Source: Methylocaldum sp. 14B (GTDB taxonomy: Bacteria; Pseudomonadota; Gammaproteobacteria; Methylococcales; Methylococcaceae). Taken from it: a stretch of 36,540 nucleotides of DNA. The position numbers and the translations under genes are program-made. The stretch is taken from assembly GCF_002005105.1 (NCBI RefSeq), contig NZ_MSCV01000048.1:1-36540 (forward strand), given 5' to 3'. Within the stretch, counting starts at the first letter, position 1; each line of letters begins with the position of its first letter. This document shows, in pieces, positions 24,518-31,525 of this stretch. Below the pieces are notes generated by a model. It was not told where the DNA came from. It saw only the letters and a program-made list of their open reading frames with translations, and searched no databases.

Positions 24518-25960
24518 TTGAACACCAAGCTCCAATTTTCACTGTCACTATTCGCAATGAGCCTGGCGGCATGCACGGTAGGTCCAGATTATCGGGCGCC
24601 TGTTCCGGCCGTTCCGGATCGATGGCACGCAGATGAGAAGATCGGCGCCGATCTGCTATGGGCCAAACCGGAAAATTTGAAGGCATGGTGGCGAGCCTTC
24701 GGCGATTACGAACTGGATCGCCTCATGGATCGAGCTTTGGCGCGCAATCTCGACGTGAAAATCGCACTGGCCCGAATCGAACAGGCCCGAGCCGAACGGA
24801 GCAGCACCCGCGCAGAACTGTTTCCGTCGGTCGATGTGACGGGGGGCGTGCAGCGCCAAGATAACCCGATGCCCGGCCTGAGGCCGGGCATACGCTACAA
24901 CCTGTTCGAGATCGGCTTCGATGCCTTGTGGGAAATCGATCTGTTCGGACGCCAGCAAAGGCGCCTCGAGGCGGCCTCGGCGGAGCTGGAAGCGGCCGGT
25001 GACCAATACGCTCAATCCCTGGTGACGTTAAGCTCCGAGCTGGCGCGTAGTTACATCGACTACCGCAACGCTCAGGCCCTGCTGGCCATCACCCGATCGA
25101 ACCTGGACAGTATGCGGCAGACCCTGGCGCAGACCGAAAGGCTGCTGCAAGAGGGCATCGGAACCCGCCATGATGTGGTGCGCGCCAAAGCCCAAGCGGA
25201 GACCACCGAGGCGCAGATTCCCACCCTGGAAGCCGGCAAGACCGCTGCCCTGCGTCAATTGGAAGCGCTGGCGGGCCAGCAGCCCGGTGCGCTGGCCGCC
25301 GAGCTGGATGCGCCCGGTCCCTTTCCCGAAGCACCGGGGCAAGCCATGCTCGCTTCGCCCGCCGATACCATCCGCCATCGGCCTGACCTGCGCGCCGCCG
25401 AGCGCCAGTTGGCGGCCGCTACGGCGATGCAGGGGGCGGCTATCGCGGAGCTGTTTCCGAAAATCTCGCTGTCGGCGTTTCTGGGATTGCGAAATACCGA
25501 TATCGAAAGTTTGTTCAAGTCCGCGGCGTTTTCCTATGGCAACGCCGCCAACCTGGTGCAGCCCTTGCTCAACTTTGGCCGCATCAAGGCAGGAATCAAG
25601 CTGGCCGAGGCCAAACAACGGGAAGCCTATTTTGCTTACGAAAAGGGTGTGCTGGAGGCGCTCAAGGAAACCGAAACCGCGCTGACTCGCTATCTCAAGG
25701 AAGAGATCCGACGTCAAACGCTGGCACGCGCGGTGGAGGACCAGCAAGAGGCGGTGCGTTTATCCCAACTGCGCTTCGAAGCCGGCGTCATTTCCCTGCT
25801 GGACGTGCTGGTTGCACAACGCGCCCTGTATGCGGTGGAAAGTGAACTCGCTAATTCACGAGCCCTCACTGCCGTTAATCTGATTTCTCTGTACAAATCT
25901 CTGGGAGGCGGGGCTAACGCCACGCCGCCGCTGGTTGCTGCCGACGGCAAGAAATCATGA
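24518..25960 (+). CDS. NodT-type outer-membrane efflux lipoprotein
   Basis: 480 residues from a TTG start (24518-24520); no in-frame ATG gives a better leader and no clear ribosome-binding site is visible. The leader MNTKLQFSLSLFAMSLAAC has a lipobox (SLAAC), followed by TVGPDYRAP, the hallmark of RND/ABC outer-membrane factors. Two repeated OEP halves follow, with long helices (ALARNLDVKIALARIEQARAE; LVQPLLNFGRIKAGIKLAEA) and the conserved RHRPDLRAAERQLAAA segment. It trimerises into the outer-membrane channel that completes the pump. The gap to the permease gene is 66 bp, so the same operon is likely although it may have its own expression signal. Confidence 0.92.
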   Translation: MNTKLQFSLSLFAMSLAACTVGPDYRAPVPAVPDRWHADEKIGADLLWAKPENLKAWWRAFGDYELDRLMDRALARNLDVKIALARIEQARAERSSTRAELFPSVDVTGGVQRQDNPMPGLRPGIRYNLFEIGFDALWEIDLFGRQQRRLEAASAELEAAGDQYAQSLVTLSSELARSYIDYRNAQALLAITRSNLDSMRQTLAQTERLLQEGIGTRHDVVRAKAQAETTEAQIPTLEAGKTAALRQLEALAGQQPGALAAELDAPGPFPEAPGQAMLASPADTIRHRPDLRAAERQLAAATAMQGAAIAELFPKISLSAFLGLRNTDIESLFKSAAFSYGNAANLVQPLLNFGRIKAGIKLAEAKQREAYFAYEKGVLEALKETETALTRYLKEEIRRQTLARAVEDQQEAVRLSQLRFEAGVISLLDVLVAQRALYAVESELANSRALTAVNLISLYKSLGGGANATPPLVAADGKKS

Positions 25961-26168
25961 GTTTGTGAGTCATCGGCGCGCCTGGCTCGAGAGGGGTAGG
26001 GTAACGCATTTTGCTGGCCGGTGGTTCTTTATCAGCTCGGCATGTCCGGCTGAGCTTAACCTCAACCTGGCGTCAGACCAGCCGGCTTAGATGCGTCAGA
26101 GTAGAGTCGATTTAAGCCTTTTCTGATATGCCCGACGTGTGCTCTAAGCTTCAACCTGACACCCCGTA
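25961..26168. other. Intergenic left flank of the MITE-like element
   Basis: About 208 bp after the outer-membrane factor stop with no gene and no convincing terminator hairpin with T-run. It ends at the 9-bp direct repeat that starts the MITE-like insertion. Confidence 0.5.
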
Positions 26169-26177
26169 CCCTTGGCG

Positions 26178-26749
26178 TCAATGCCGTTAAGTTAAGACGA
26201 ATGACGTCACCCCGGCAGGGAAGGGTGGCTTCGGTGCTCCAATCGCAAACGGTCATCCCAGGAGCGCTGGGATGACCCTTCCAATCGCAAACGGTCGCTT
26301 TAGTCGCGACCCTTCCAATCGCAAACGGCCTGGCCGGGAGCGCCGGCCACGCCCTTCCCGAAGACACCGTTTGCGATTGGAATGCCGGGGTCCAGACGCT
26401 ATGGATGGCAGAGGCCTCTCACTTCCTTGTGCACTGGATTCATGCCGCACAGTCCCTGTGCGGCACCCTACGGGCGCTTCGCGTGCAAATCGGCCTCGCC
26501 ACGCTACGCCGTCCCGCTTCGCTCGCGAGTCCTGGGCAGTCCTTCCCTGGCCTGCCCGCTCGCCGCATTGCGCCTCGCCCTGCCGATTTGTCCGGCACAA
26601 ATTTGCCAGGAGCAAATTTGGACGTGCGGAGCACGGTCCGTAGGACGAACCCCAGGGATGGGGTGAGCAATCCCTGCCGGAAGGGGCGTTCTGGCGCTCC
26701 CAGAACGACCGTTTGCGATTGGAATGACGGCTTAACTTAACGGCATTGA
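26178..26749. mobile_element. MITE-like element, 572 bp, with 9-bp target duplication
   Basis: Terminal inverted repeats TCAATGCCGTTAAGTTAAG (26178-26196) and its exact reverse complement (26731-26749) bound the element. Immediately outside, the 9-bp sequence CCCTTGGCG occurs as a direct repeat at 26169-26177 and 26750-26758, a clean target-site duplication. Removing the element restores GTACCCTTGGCGTACAGG. No transposase is encoded inside; open frames within are low-complexity. The interior consists of hairpin units (see next entry) and a perfect 10-bp hairpin TGCCGCACAG/CTGTGCGGCA (26443-26465). It is a non-autonomous element mobilised in trans. The mobilising family cannot be named from the ends alone. 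Confidence 0.85.
26239..26722. repeat. Hairpin units with conserved box and GAGCG loop, inside the MITE
   Basis: The box CCAATCGCAAACGG occurs at 26239, 26281 and 26315 (direct) and inverted at 26367-26380 and 26709-26722. Behind it, unit 1 has an 11-bp perfect stem GGTCATCCCAG/CTGGGATGACC around loop GAGCG (26251-26277). Unit 3 has TGGCCGG/CCGGCCA around the same loop GAGCG (26331-26349). The inverted right-hand unit has CGTTCTGG/CCAGAACG around CGCTC, the complement of GAGCG (26687-26707). Unit 2 has a shorter stem GGTCGC/GCGACC. The stems differ completely in sequence but remain paired. Confidence 0.8.
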
Positions 26750-26835
26750 CCCTTGGCGTACAGGTTTTTCCGTTTTCTGCACCGGCCCCATAAAGCGCTG
26801 GGACTGCAATCCGCGCGATTTCAGTTAAGGGACGA

Positions 26836-27144
26836 TCATCCCAGCCGGCTTTTAAGCCGGGTCAGCGTCTCCATCCGCTCATGCAGGACGGCAATAATGC
26901 GCGGTGGTTTTTCTTCCGGATGGATATAAAAAATATAGTGGTGTTCACAGCGGCTCACCCTGACCTGGGGATACCGCTCGGAAAAGCTGCGCGAAGGCAC
27001 GGTCCGGGCGGCGATCTCCCGAAGATGCTTGTCCAGCAGCCCGGCATAGCGTAGGGCTTGTCTTTGACGCCATTGCTCTAGCGTGTAACGGGCAATCTCC
27101 CTGAGGTCTTCCTCAGCGGGGGCGGTTAATTCATAAGGGAGCAT
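26836..27144 (-). CDS. parE: RelE/ParE-family toxin
   Basis: I start at the ATG at 27142-27144 (MLPYELTAPAEEDLREIARYT), giving 102 residues, normal for ParE. The frame open up to 27312 overlaps the antitoxin gene in another frame and is not used. Motifs: LTAPAEEDLREIARYTLEQW, YAGLLDKHLREIAA, RVSRCEHHYIFYIHPEE and IIAVLHERMET, the ParE strand pattern ending with the usual H-x-x-M. It is the second gene of the pair, with 4 bp between the antitoxin stop and this ATG; a GGTAAGGG ribosome-binding site overlaps that stop. ParE toxins poison gyrase or, in RelE relatives, cut mRNA on ribosomes. Confidence 0.9.
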   Translation of the reverse strand: MLPYELTAPAEEDLREIARYTLEQWRQRQALRYAGLLDKHLREIAARTVPSRSFSERYPQVRVSRCEHHYIFYIHPEEKPPRIIAVLHERMETLTRLKSRLG

Positions 27145-27148
27145 TCCC

Positions 27149-27397
27149 TTACCGCGCTTCCCGATGGATTTCCTCGAAGATCTGTTCGACCGATTTGTGG
27201 ACGGCGGCGTCTTTCGCAGCCTTGATCCGTGGTTCCAGGAAGGCTTCCAACTGGCGAAGCGCTTCGTCTTCATCCGCTGCCGCGATATCCGGTAACACGC
27301 GCTCCAGAACATAATCCTTGATGCTCTGACCGCGCAAAGCCGCCACAGCCTTGAGCCGTTGATGTTGTTCCGGGGTCACTTCAATCGATAAACGCAT
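27149..27397 (-). CDS. parD: ParD-like ribbon-helix-helix antitoxin
   Basis: The Shine-Dalgarno AGGAGG (27403-27408) lies 2 bp before a first ATG (27398-27400) and 5 bp before a second (27395-27397). The second spacing is better and gives MRLSIEVTPEQHQRLK, 82 residues. The N-terminal beta strand (RLSIEV) and helices form the DNA-binding ribbon-helix-helix (QHQRLKAVAALRGQSIKDYV). The C-terminal acidic/helical tail (DEDEALRQLEAF, VEQIFEEIHREAR) should wrap the toxin. It is first in the operon and likely represses it with the toxin through the palindrome at 27441-27476. Confidence 0.88.
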   Translation of the reverse strand: MRLSIEVTPEQHQRLKAVAALRGQSIKDYVLERVLPDIAAADEDEALRQLEAFLEPRIKAAKDAAVHKSVEQIFEEIHREAR

Positions 27398-27440
27398 CAT
27401 GTCCTCCTGCTGGATTAAGGCACTGTCTAGCTTAGCGTGA

Positions 27441-27476
27441 TAAACAACATTAGCACAAATGAACATTTGTTGTTTA
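27441..27476. promoter_or_regulatory. Palindromic candidate operator of the parDE-like operon
   Basis: TAAACAACA (27441-27449) pairs with TGTTGTTTA (27468-27476), and CAAATG (27456-27461) with CATTTG (27464-27469). This AT-rich dyad begins 41 bp upstream of the antitoxin ATG, where autoregulatory ParD sites are expected. Confidence 0.6.
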
Positions 27477-27649
27477 GATTATTCCTGAGCAATCCGCCGC
27501 CCGTTTTCCGGCGGATCCGCGCCAGGTGCCTATCGAGGGCCTCTTAAGCCGCTTGCCGGCACACATCGAGACCCAATACGCCTCCACGCCAGCACTGAAT
27601 TTAGCATGCGACAAGTTTCCCGATCGCGAGCGATGAGAGACCGCAGGCC

Positions 27650-27991
27650 TTAAGCGCCGGCCAGGTAATCGCGGACCATTTGAATCAACAGCCAGCCGAG
27701 CATCAAGATCACCGTGACAAAGATCATCGCGCCGAAGAACTCGATCACCCGGAGGATGCCGACCTACACGAGCATGACGGCGTGATACGGCAGAGCGAGG
27801 ACTCTAGCGACCGCTCGAGCGCCGGTTCACGTCATCCGCCCCGCCCGAGCGATAGGCGCGACCGCCGCGATTGCATCGGTGCGCGTGGGCCAGACCAGGC
27901 GTGGACCCTTCAGCGGCGCCCGTGCGCGGCGCGCCGTTCCCGACCGAAACGGGACAACGTTCGCCCTGTTCAGGCCTGGCTTTTTCGCCAT
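27650..27991 (-). pseudogene. Decayed small membrane protein gene, unknown family
   Basis: One minus-strand frame reads from ATG 27989-27991 (MAKKPGLNRANVVPFRSG), has a TGA at 27827-27829 and a TAG at 27764-27766, and resumes as VGILRVIEFFGAMIFVTVIL, LGWLLIQMVRDYLAGA to a TAA at 27650. The ending is a convincing transmembrane helix with charged flanks, so I treat the frame as a gene broken by two nonsense codons, not chance. It begins 3 bp after the fragment to its right. I do not recognise the family; conjugative-element small membrane proteins look similar, but that is a guess. Confidence 0.35.
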
Positions 27992-27994
27992 GGT

Positions 27995-28150
27995 TTACCC
28001 CTGTTCTATGATCGGCGCTCGCGCGTGGGTGACCGGATCTTTGAGGCAGGTGGTCATCACTGTGGCCGCAGCCCCTCCCACGTCGCCGGCTAAGAGGCTG
28101 ACCCCGACGAGGATGGCCAATTGCTCGCGGGCACTGCGTTGCATCGCCAT
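27995..28150 (-). pseudogene. Truncated unknown gene fragment next to IS3 remnant
   Basis: A minus-strand frame of about 51 codons (ATG at 28148-28150) reads REQLAILVGVSLLAGDVGGA, ATVMTTCLKDPVTHARAP, ending IIEQG. It ends 3 bp before the next decayed gene. Amphipathic/hydrophobic composition suggests real coding ancestry. Its upstream side coincides with the IS3 fragment boundary near 28147, so the 5' part was probably removed by that insertion. Function unknown. Confidence 0.3.
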
Positions 28151-28313
28151 GCCCGCTGACGCGCTTCGGATGGCGCTGTGGCGCCGGCAACCGCCGCGCG
28201 GCCAACTGCTGCATCATTCCCAACCGGGCGTGCAATATGCCAGCCGGGTGTTTCGGGGCCTGCTACAGGCGTATGGCATGACCGGCAGCATGATTCGGAA
28301 AGGTGGTTGTTGA
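28147..28313 (+). pseudogene. IS3-family transposase (rve domain) fragment
   Basis: The frame reads DALRMALWRRQPPRGQLLHH, then SQPGVQYASRVFRGLLQAYG and MTGSMIRKGGC before a stop at 28313. This is the stretch around the second catalytic Asp of IS3-type integrases (normally HHSDRGSQYAS...GSMSRKGNCWDNA). Here HHSD has become HHSQ, losing the catalytic Asp, and the protein ends before WDNA. There is no orfA, no start and no terminal repeats. A small inactive scrap. Confidence 0.8.
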
Positions 28314-28490
28314 GTGGGGTGTCCGCTGCTACTTGACCAGGTCAGCCTATATTGCCGAATAGGAAGATAGATAGAAGGATAGATCAAGAAAATATAAAGG
28401 ATACTTTGTCAGGCAGGGGACGTGTGGTACACCGTAACGGATGATAAACAAAAACCGTTTAATTGTTTGGTGGGCATAAAGGAGAGACCG

Positions 28491-29003
28491 ATGTTAAGCA
28501 TCGAGAAGGCAAAACGGGAGGATGCTCGGGCGGCCTGGGAGATAAGGAATACTGCCGTCCTCAATCAATGTGCTGGCCACTATTCCGGCGATGCCCTAAA
28601 AGTGTGGACTGGTGGTATGTTAACGGAGGATTTCATAGATCACGTCGAGAAACATTTCTACGTGGCGAAGTATCACCACCAAGTGGTTGGCACGGGCATG
28701 ATCAATATCGATACCGGAAAAATTGACGCCGTATTTGTCCATCCAAACCACATGAGAAAGGGCATAGGAAGGGGGATTGTCACATTCCTTGAGGAGATCG
28801 CCTTAAGCCATGGGTTGGAGACGCTAAATTTGGAGTCGACGTTAAACGCCGCGGCGTTTTATCGAGCATGCGGTTTTAAAGGAGATGAGATTGCTACCTA
28901 TGTCTCTCCACGAGGTATATCACTAGACTGCATCCCTATGATTAAGGATATCTCGCCCAACAACCGCTTGCAGCCGACGTCGGCGGCTGAAGCGGGGCGA
29001 TAG
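28491..29003 (+). CDS. GNAT-family N-acetyltransferase (cassette gene 1)
   Basis: Start ATG at 28491-28493 is supported by AAGGAGAG seven bases upstream; 170 residues. The GNAT core is clear: MLSIEKAKREDARAAWEIRN at the start, GTGMINIDTGKIDAVFVHPN (strand 4), the acetyl-CoA loop MRKGIGRGIVTFLEE (R/Q-x-x-G-x-G/A) and LNLESTLNAAAFYRACGF at the end. The last residues (NNRLQPTSAAEAGR) are simply translation of the attC site at 28955-29005, as is usual in integron cassettes. Substrate unknown. Base composition is more AT-rich than the efflux genes to the left. Confidence 0.9.
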   Translation: MLSIEKAKREDARAAWEIRNTAVLNQCAGHYSGDALKVWTGGMLTEDFIDHVEKHFYVAKYHHQVVGTGMINIDTGKIDAVFVHPNHMRKGIGRGIVTFLEEIALSHGLETLNLESTLNAAAFYRACGFKGDEIATYVSPRGISLDCIPMIKDISPNNRLQPTSAAEAGR

Positions 29004-29005
29004 GC
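28955..29005 (+). other. attC recombination site (integron cassette) after GNAT gene 1
   Basis: R'' box GCCCAAC (28955-28961), L'' CGCTTGCAG (28965-28973), L' CTGAAGCG (28987-28994), R' GATAGGC (28999-29005). L'' and L' pair fully with one unpaired extra G in L'', the diagnostic extrahelical base. The centre GCCGACGTCGGC is itself palindromic. R' differs from GTTRRRC at the second base. The cassette's stop TAG lies inside R'. Confidence 0.75.
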
Positions 29006-29014
29006 GCCAGAAAG

Positions 29015-29662
29015 ATGTCTCGCCTTTGCATCATTTTTGACCTTGACGGCACGCTGGTGGATAGCGAGGGCCTGTGTAATCAAGCGTTCTTGGATCTGCT
29101 GCCTGAGATCGGTGAAACCCTCGAGTCAATGGTCGAACGATACCGGGGGACGAAACTGGCGCTGATACTCGCTGATCTTGGGGCTCGCATCGGTCGACCG
29201 CTACCTCCGAATTTCGAGGCGACCTATCGCGCTCGAGTCAGCGAGCTTTTCCGGATCGACCTGCGCCCTACACCCGGCACTATCGAGATGCTTGAGACGC
29301 TCAGCTATCCCAAGTGCGTTGCGTCCAGCGGCCCTCCGACCAAAATCGCCGAAGCCCTGCTTTCAAGCGGCCTTTCGAAATACTTCGGCGACCATGTGTT
29401 CAGTTCCTATGAGGTGGGTTCGTGGAAACCGGATCCGGGGCTGTTTCTCCACGCAGCACGGTCAATGGGATACTCTCCCAATCAGTGCATCGTCGTCGAA
29501 GACAGCCCTGTCGGCCTACAAGCTGCGGCAGCCGCTGGAATGACGGCGATCCACTACTTGCCTGGGTCACAATACAGCGAAATGTTCGGACAGTCTCATG
29601 CAGTCGTTGGCCGTATGGCTGACCTTCCTAGGCTCATCGATGCTGCATCGCAGGGCGTCTAA
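29015..29662 (+). CDS. HAD-superfamily phosphatase, YieH-like (cassette gene 2)
   Basis: 215 residues, starting at ATG 29015-29017, 10 bp after the attC of the preceding cassette. HAD motif I is FDLDGTLVDSEG (nucleophile Asp9), motif II VASSGPP near 103-109, motif III Lys in GSWKPDPGLF near 138, and motif IV VVEDSPVGLQAA near 161-172. The alpha-helical cap and overall pattern resemble E. coli YieH (6-phosphogluconate phosphatase) and beta-phosphoglucomutase-like enzymes. Actual substrate unknown. The stop codon falls in the attC-like box GTCTAAC at 29657-29663. Confidence 0.9.
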   Translation: MSRLCIIFDLDGTLVDSEGLCNQAFLDLLPEIGETLESMVERYRGTKLALILADLGARIGRPLPPNFEATYRARVSELFRIDLRPTPGTIEMLETLSYPKCVASSGPPTKIAEALLSSGLSKYFGDHVFSSYEVGSWKPDPGLFLHAARSMGYSPNQCIVVEDSPVGLQAAAAAGMTAIHYLPGSQYSEMFGQSHAVVGRMADLPRLIDAASQGV

Positions 29663-29723
29663 CCTGGGGTTCGAGCGGAACACAGCGGCTGGCGCCGGCG
29701 TGCCCGCTAAACTTCGGTTTACA
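29657..29723 (+). other. Weak attC-like site after the HAD gene
   Basis: R'' box GTCTAAC (29657-29663) contains the stop codon, as in true cassettes. GTTCGAGCGG and CCGCTAAAC can pair partly as L''/L', with a possible R' GTTTACA at 29717-29723. Pairing is poor compared with the other sites, so this may be a degraded attC. Confidence 0.35.
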
Positions 29724-29746
29724 GCCGGAAAGGAGGAGTTACGCCT

Positions 29747-30634
29747 ATGCGCCACCCAGTAGTTGTTGCTGCCACCTGGATGGTTGGCGCTTTACTCTCA
29801 TTTTCCGCGATGGCCGTTGCGGTACGCGAACTTTCCGCGAACTTTGGCACGTTCCAACTTCTTGCCATCCGCAGCCTCATCGGCTTGGCTGTTATCTCGG
29901 CCATACTCACTAGAGTCGGTTGGACGCAGGTCTCGTTTCGGAACGTTAGAATACATCTCGGGCGGAACTTCGTTCACTTTTGTGGGCAGTTCGGTTGGTT
30001 CTATGCCATTGCGTTTGTTCCGCTGGCGGCGGTGTTTGCCATTGAGTTCACCGTGCCGCTCTGGACGGTGGTATTCGCGGCACTACTGCTGGGTGAGCGT
30101 ATCTCCCCGAGTCGGGGGCTGGCGGTTGTTCTAGGCATCGCCGGTGTTTTGGTTATCCTTCGTCCCGGCTGGTCGGTCGTTCATCCGGCGGCGCTTGTAA
30201 TGCTGGCCGGCGCCTTTGCGTATGGACTGTCTCATACGCTGACCAAGAAGCTGGCGGGGCGAGATACACCGCTGTGCATTCTCTTTTACATGATGTTGAT
30301 TCAGTTGCCTCTAGGTTTGGTGCCAGCGGTGTTTACTTGGGTTACCCCTGCAGCAGCACATTGGCCTTGGCTCATCGTGGTCGGCATTACCGGGCTCAGT
30401 GCGCACTACTGCATGGTGCGGGCACTTTCCCTGGCGGATGCCTCGGTAGTGGTGCCCTTAGATTTCCTGCGCTTACCACTCATAGCTCTGGTTGGCTACG
30501 CGCTTTACGGTGAGCGTGTAGATGAGTATTTGGTTTTGGGCGCGGGCTTGATACTGGCAGGCAACTTTATCAACCTGCATCGGGAGCGGAAGAAAATTAA
30601 GCCGCTAGAGCCCATTCCGCAACCACGAGCCTGA
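29747..30634 (+). CDS. EamA/DMT-family membrane exporter (cassette gene 3)
   Basis: 295 residues with about ten hydrophobic helices in two EamA halves (first about 5-140, second about 145-280). Pairs such as FVPLAAVFAIEFTVPLWTVV plus FAALLLGERISPSRGLAVVL and LSLADASVVVPLDFLRLPL plus GYALYGERVDEYLVLGAGLI are typical. A strong AAGGAGGAG lies ten bases before the ATG. Such transporters export metabolites or amino acids; the substrate is unknown. Cytoplasmic C-terminal basic tail (HRERKKIKPLEP). The gene is followed by an attC-like site. Confidence 0.92.
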   Translation: MRHPVVVAATWMVGALLSFSAMAVAVRELSANFGTFQLLAIRSLIGLAVISAILTRVGWTQVSFRNVRIHLGRNFVHFCGQFGWFYAIAFVPLAAVFAIEFTVPLWTVVFAALLLGERISPSRGLAVVLGIAGVLVILRPGWSVVHPAALVMLAGAFAYGLSHTLTKKLAGRDTPLCILFYMMLIQLPLGLVPAVFTWVTPAAAHWPWLIVVGITGLSAHYCMVRALSLADASVVVPLDFLRLPLIALVGYALYGERVDEYLVLGAGLILAGNFINLHRERKKIKPLEPIPQPRA

Positions 30635-30639
30635 TTTTG

Positions 30640-30710
30640 CTCTAACGAGTGCGTCAAGCCGACAAGCCCTCTATGGTTACGCCGTTCGGGCCTTGCGGCT
30701 TACGTTGGCA
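30640..30710 (+). other. attC recombination site after the EamA gene
   Basis: R'' CTCTAAC (30640-30646), L'' CGTCAAGCCG (30652-30661), L' CGGCTTACG (30696-30704), R' GTTGGCA (30704-30710). L''/L' pair over nine bases with a single unpaired C in L'', the expected extrahelical base. Outer boxes are somewhat degenerate. The remaining 30711-30825 up to the next start contains no gene. Confidence 0.65.
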
Positions 30711-30825
30711 TTATTGCTTCGGTAATTAAAAGGCGATTTTCAGCAAGCACAGATCAGCGCAAGTGATTGATCTACAGTGCTACAGGAATTAATTGGAAAT
30801 TCATCATCAGGAGGAGGGATGAATT

Positions 30826-31488
30826 GTGTATCAAATTTCGATTGTCATCTTTGATGAGTTTACGGATATCGATTTTTTCTTAATGAGAGACATCCTGGGA
30901 CGGACAAGAACAGACTGGAAGGTAAGAGTTCTTGGAACAAAAAGCACCCACACGTCTACGCTGGGTATGACGGTAAAAACCGATGGCCATGTATCAGAGG
31001 CAAATGCCTCTGACGTGGTTTTGTTTGTTAGTGGTTATAAGGGTGTGCCAGCCGCATTGGAAGATGAAGAATTTGTGTCTTCCTTCAAATTGAATCCACA
31101 AAAACAACTCATCGGCTCGGTCTGCGCAGGTTCGTTCATTTTATCCCGACTTGGTTTATTGAAAGGTATCAAAGCGACAACGCATCCAGATGCTAAGCCG
31201 GGTCTTGTGGCTATGGGTGTCGATGTTCAAGACAAAGCGCTGGTAGTGGAAGGCAATATTGCTACGGCGGGCGGGTGCTTATCGGCGCTATATCTGACCG
31301 GGTGGTTGGCTGAACGTTTGTGTGATGAATCCAAGCGGCGCGAGATACATAGGCAGCTCGTTCCGGCAGGGCAGGCCCGCATTTTTGAGGAGCTCATTAA
31401 GTCATCCATTGAGGCTGCGAAGGTAAGCGAATCGCATAACACAATGCTCCAGCCGGCGTCAGGGCGCGACGCAGCCTTCCGCGGCTGA
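30826..31488 (+). CDS. DJ-1/PfpI-family protein (cassette gene 4)
   Basis: GTG start (30826-30828) with GGAGGAGGG about eight bases upstream; the ATG at 30819 is out of frame. 220 residues. MYQISIVIFDEFTDIDFFLM opens the flavodoxin-like fold. The nucleophile elbow is GSVCAGSFIL (Cys near 104), followed by LSRLGLLKGIKATTHPD and GNIATAGGCLSALYL, as in DJ-1/PfpI proteins of the isonitrile hydratase/AraC-regulator sensor type. The enzymatic role cannot be assigned; similar proteins are glyoxalases or hydratases. The last residues (LQPASGRDAAFRG) are translated attC. Notably AT-rich compared with flanking genes. Confidence 0.9.
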   Translation: MYQISIVIFDEFTDIDFFLMRDILGRTRTDWKVRVLGTKSTHTSTLGMTVKTDGHVSEANASDVVLFVSGYKGVPAALEDEEFVSSFKLNPQKQLIGSVCAGSFILSRLGLLKGIKATTHPDAKPGLVAMGVDVQDKALVVEGNIATAGGCLSALYLTGWLAERLCDESKRREIHRQLVPAGQARIFEELIKSSIEAAKVSESHNTMLQPASGRDAAFRG

Positions 31489-31502
31489 GCTTGGCGTTAG
31501 GC
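31434..31502 (+). other. attC recombination site after the DJ-1/PfpI gene
   Basis: The best site in the array: R'' GCATAAC (31434-31440), L'' GCTCCAGCCG (31446-31455), L' CGGCTGAGC (31482-31490), R' GTTAGGC (31496-31502, canonical). L'' pairs with L' over nine bases with one unpaired C, exactly as in known attC sites. The gene's stop lies within L'. Confidence 0.85.
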
Positions 31503-31525
31503 ACCAAGAAGGTTTGGCCCCTGTC

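Noticed and set aside
26239-26380. Possible CRISPR array from the repeated 14-bp box
   Set aside because: Spacing is irregular (42 and 34 bp), the intervening sequences are hairpins with a shared loop, orientation flips, and there are no cas genes.
27680-28093. A 137-codon plus-strand frame between the toxin-antitoxin pair and the cassettes
   Set aside because: His/Asp/Arg-rich translation opposite a more convincing membrane-protein remnant on the minus strand.
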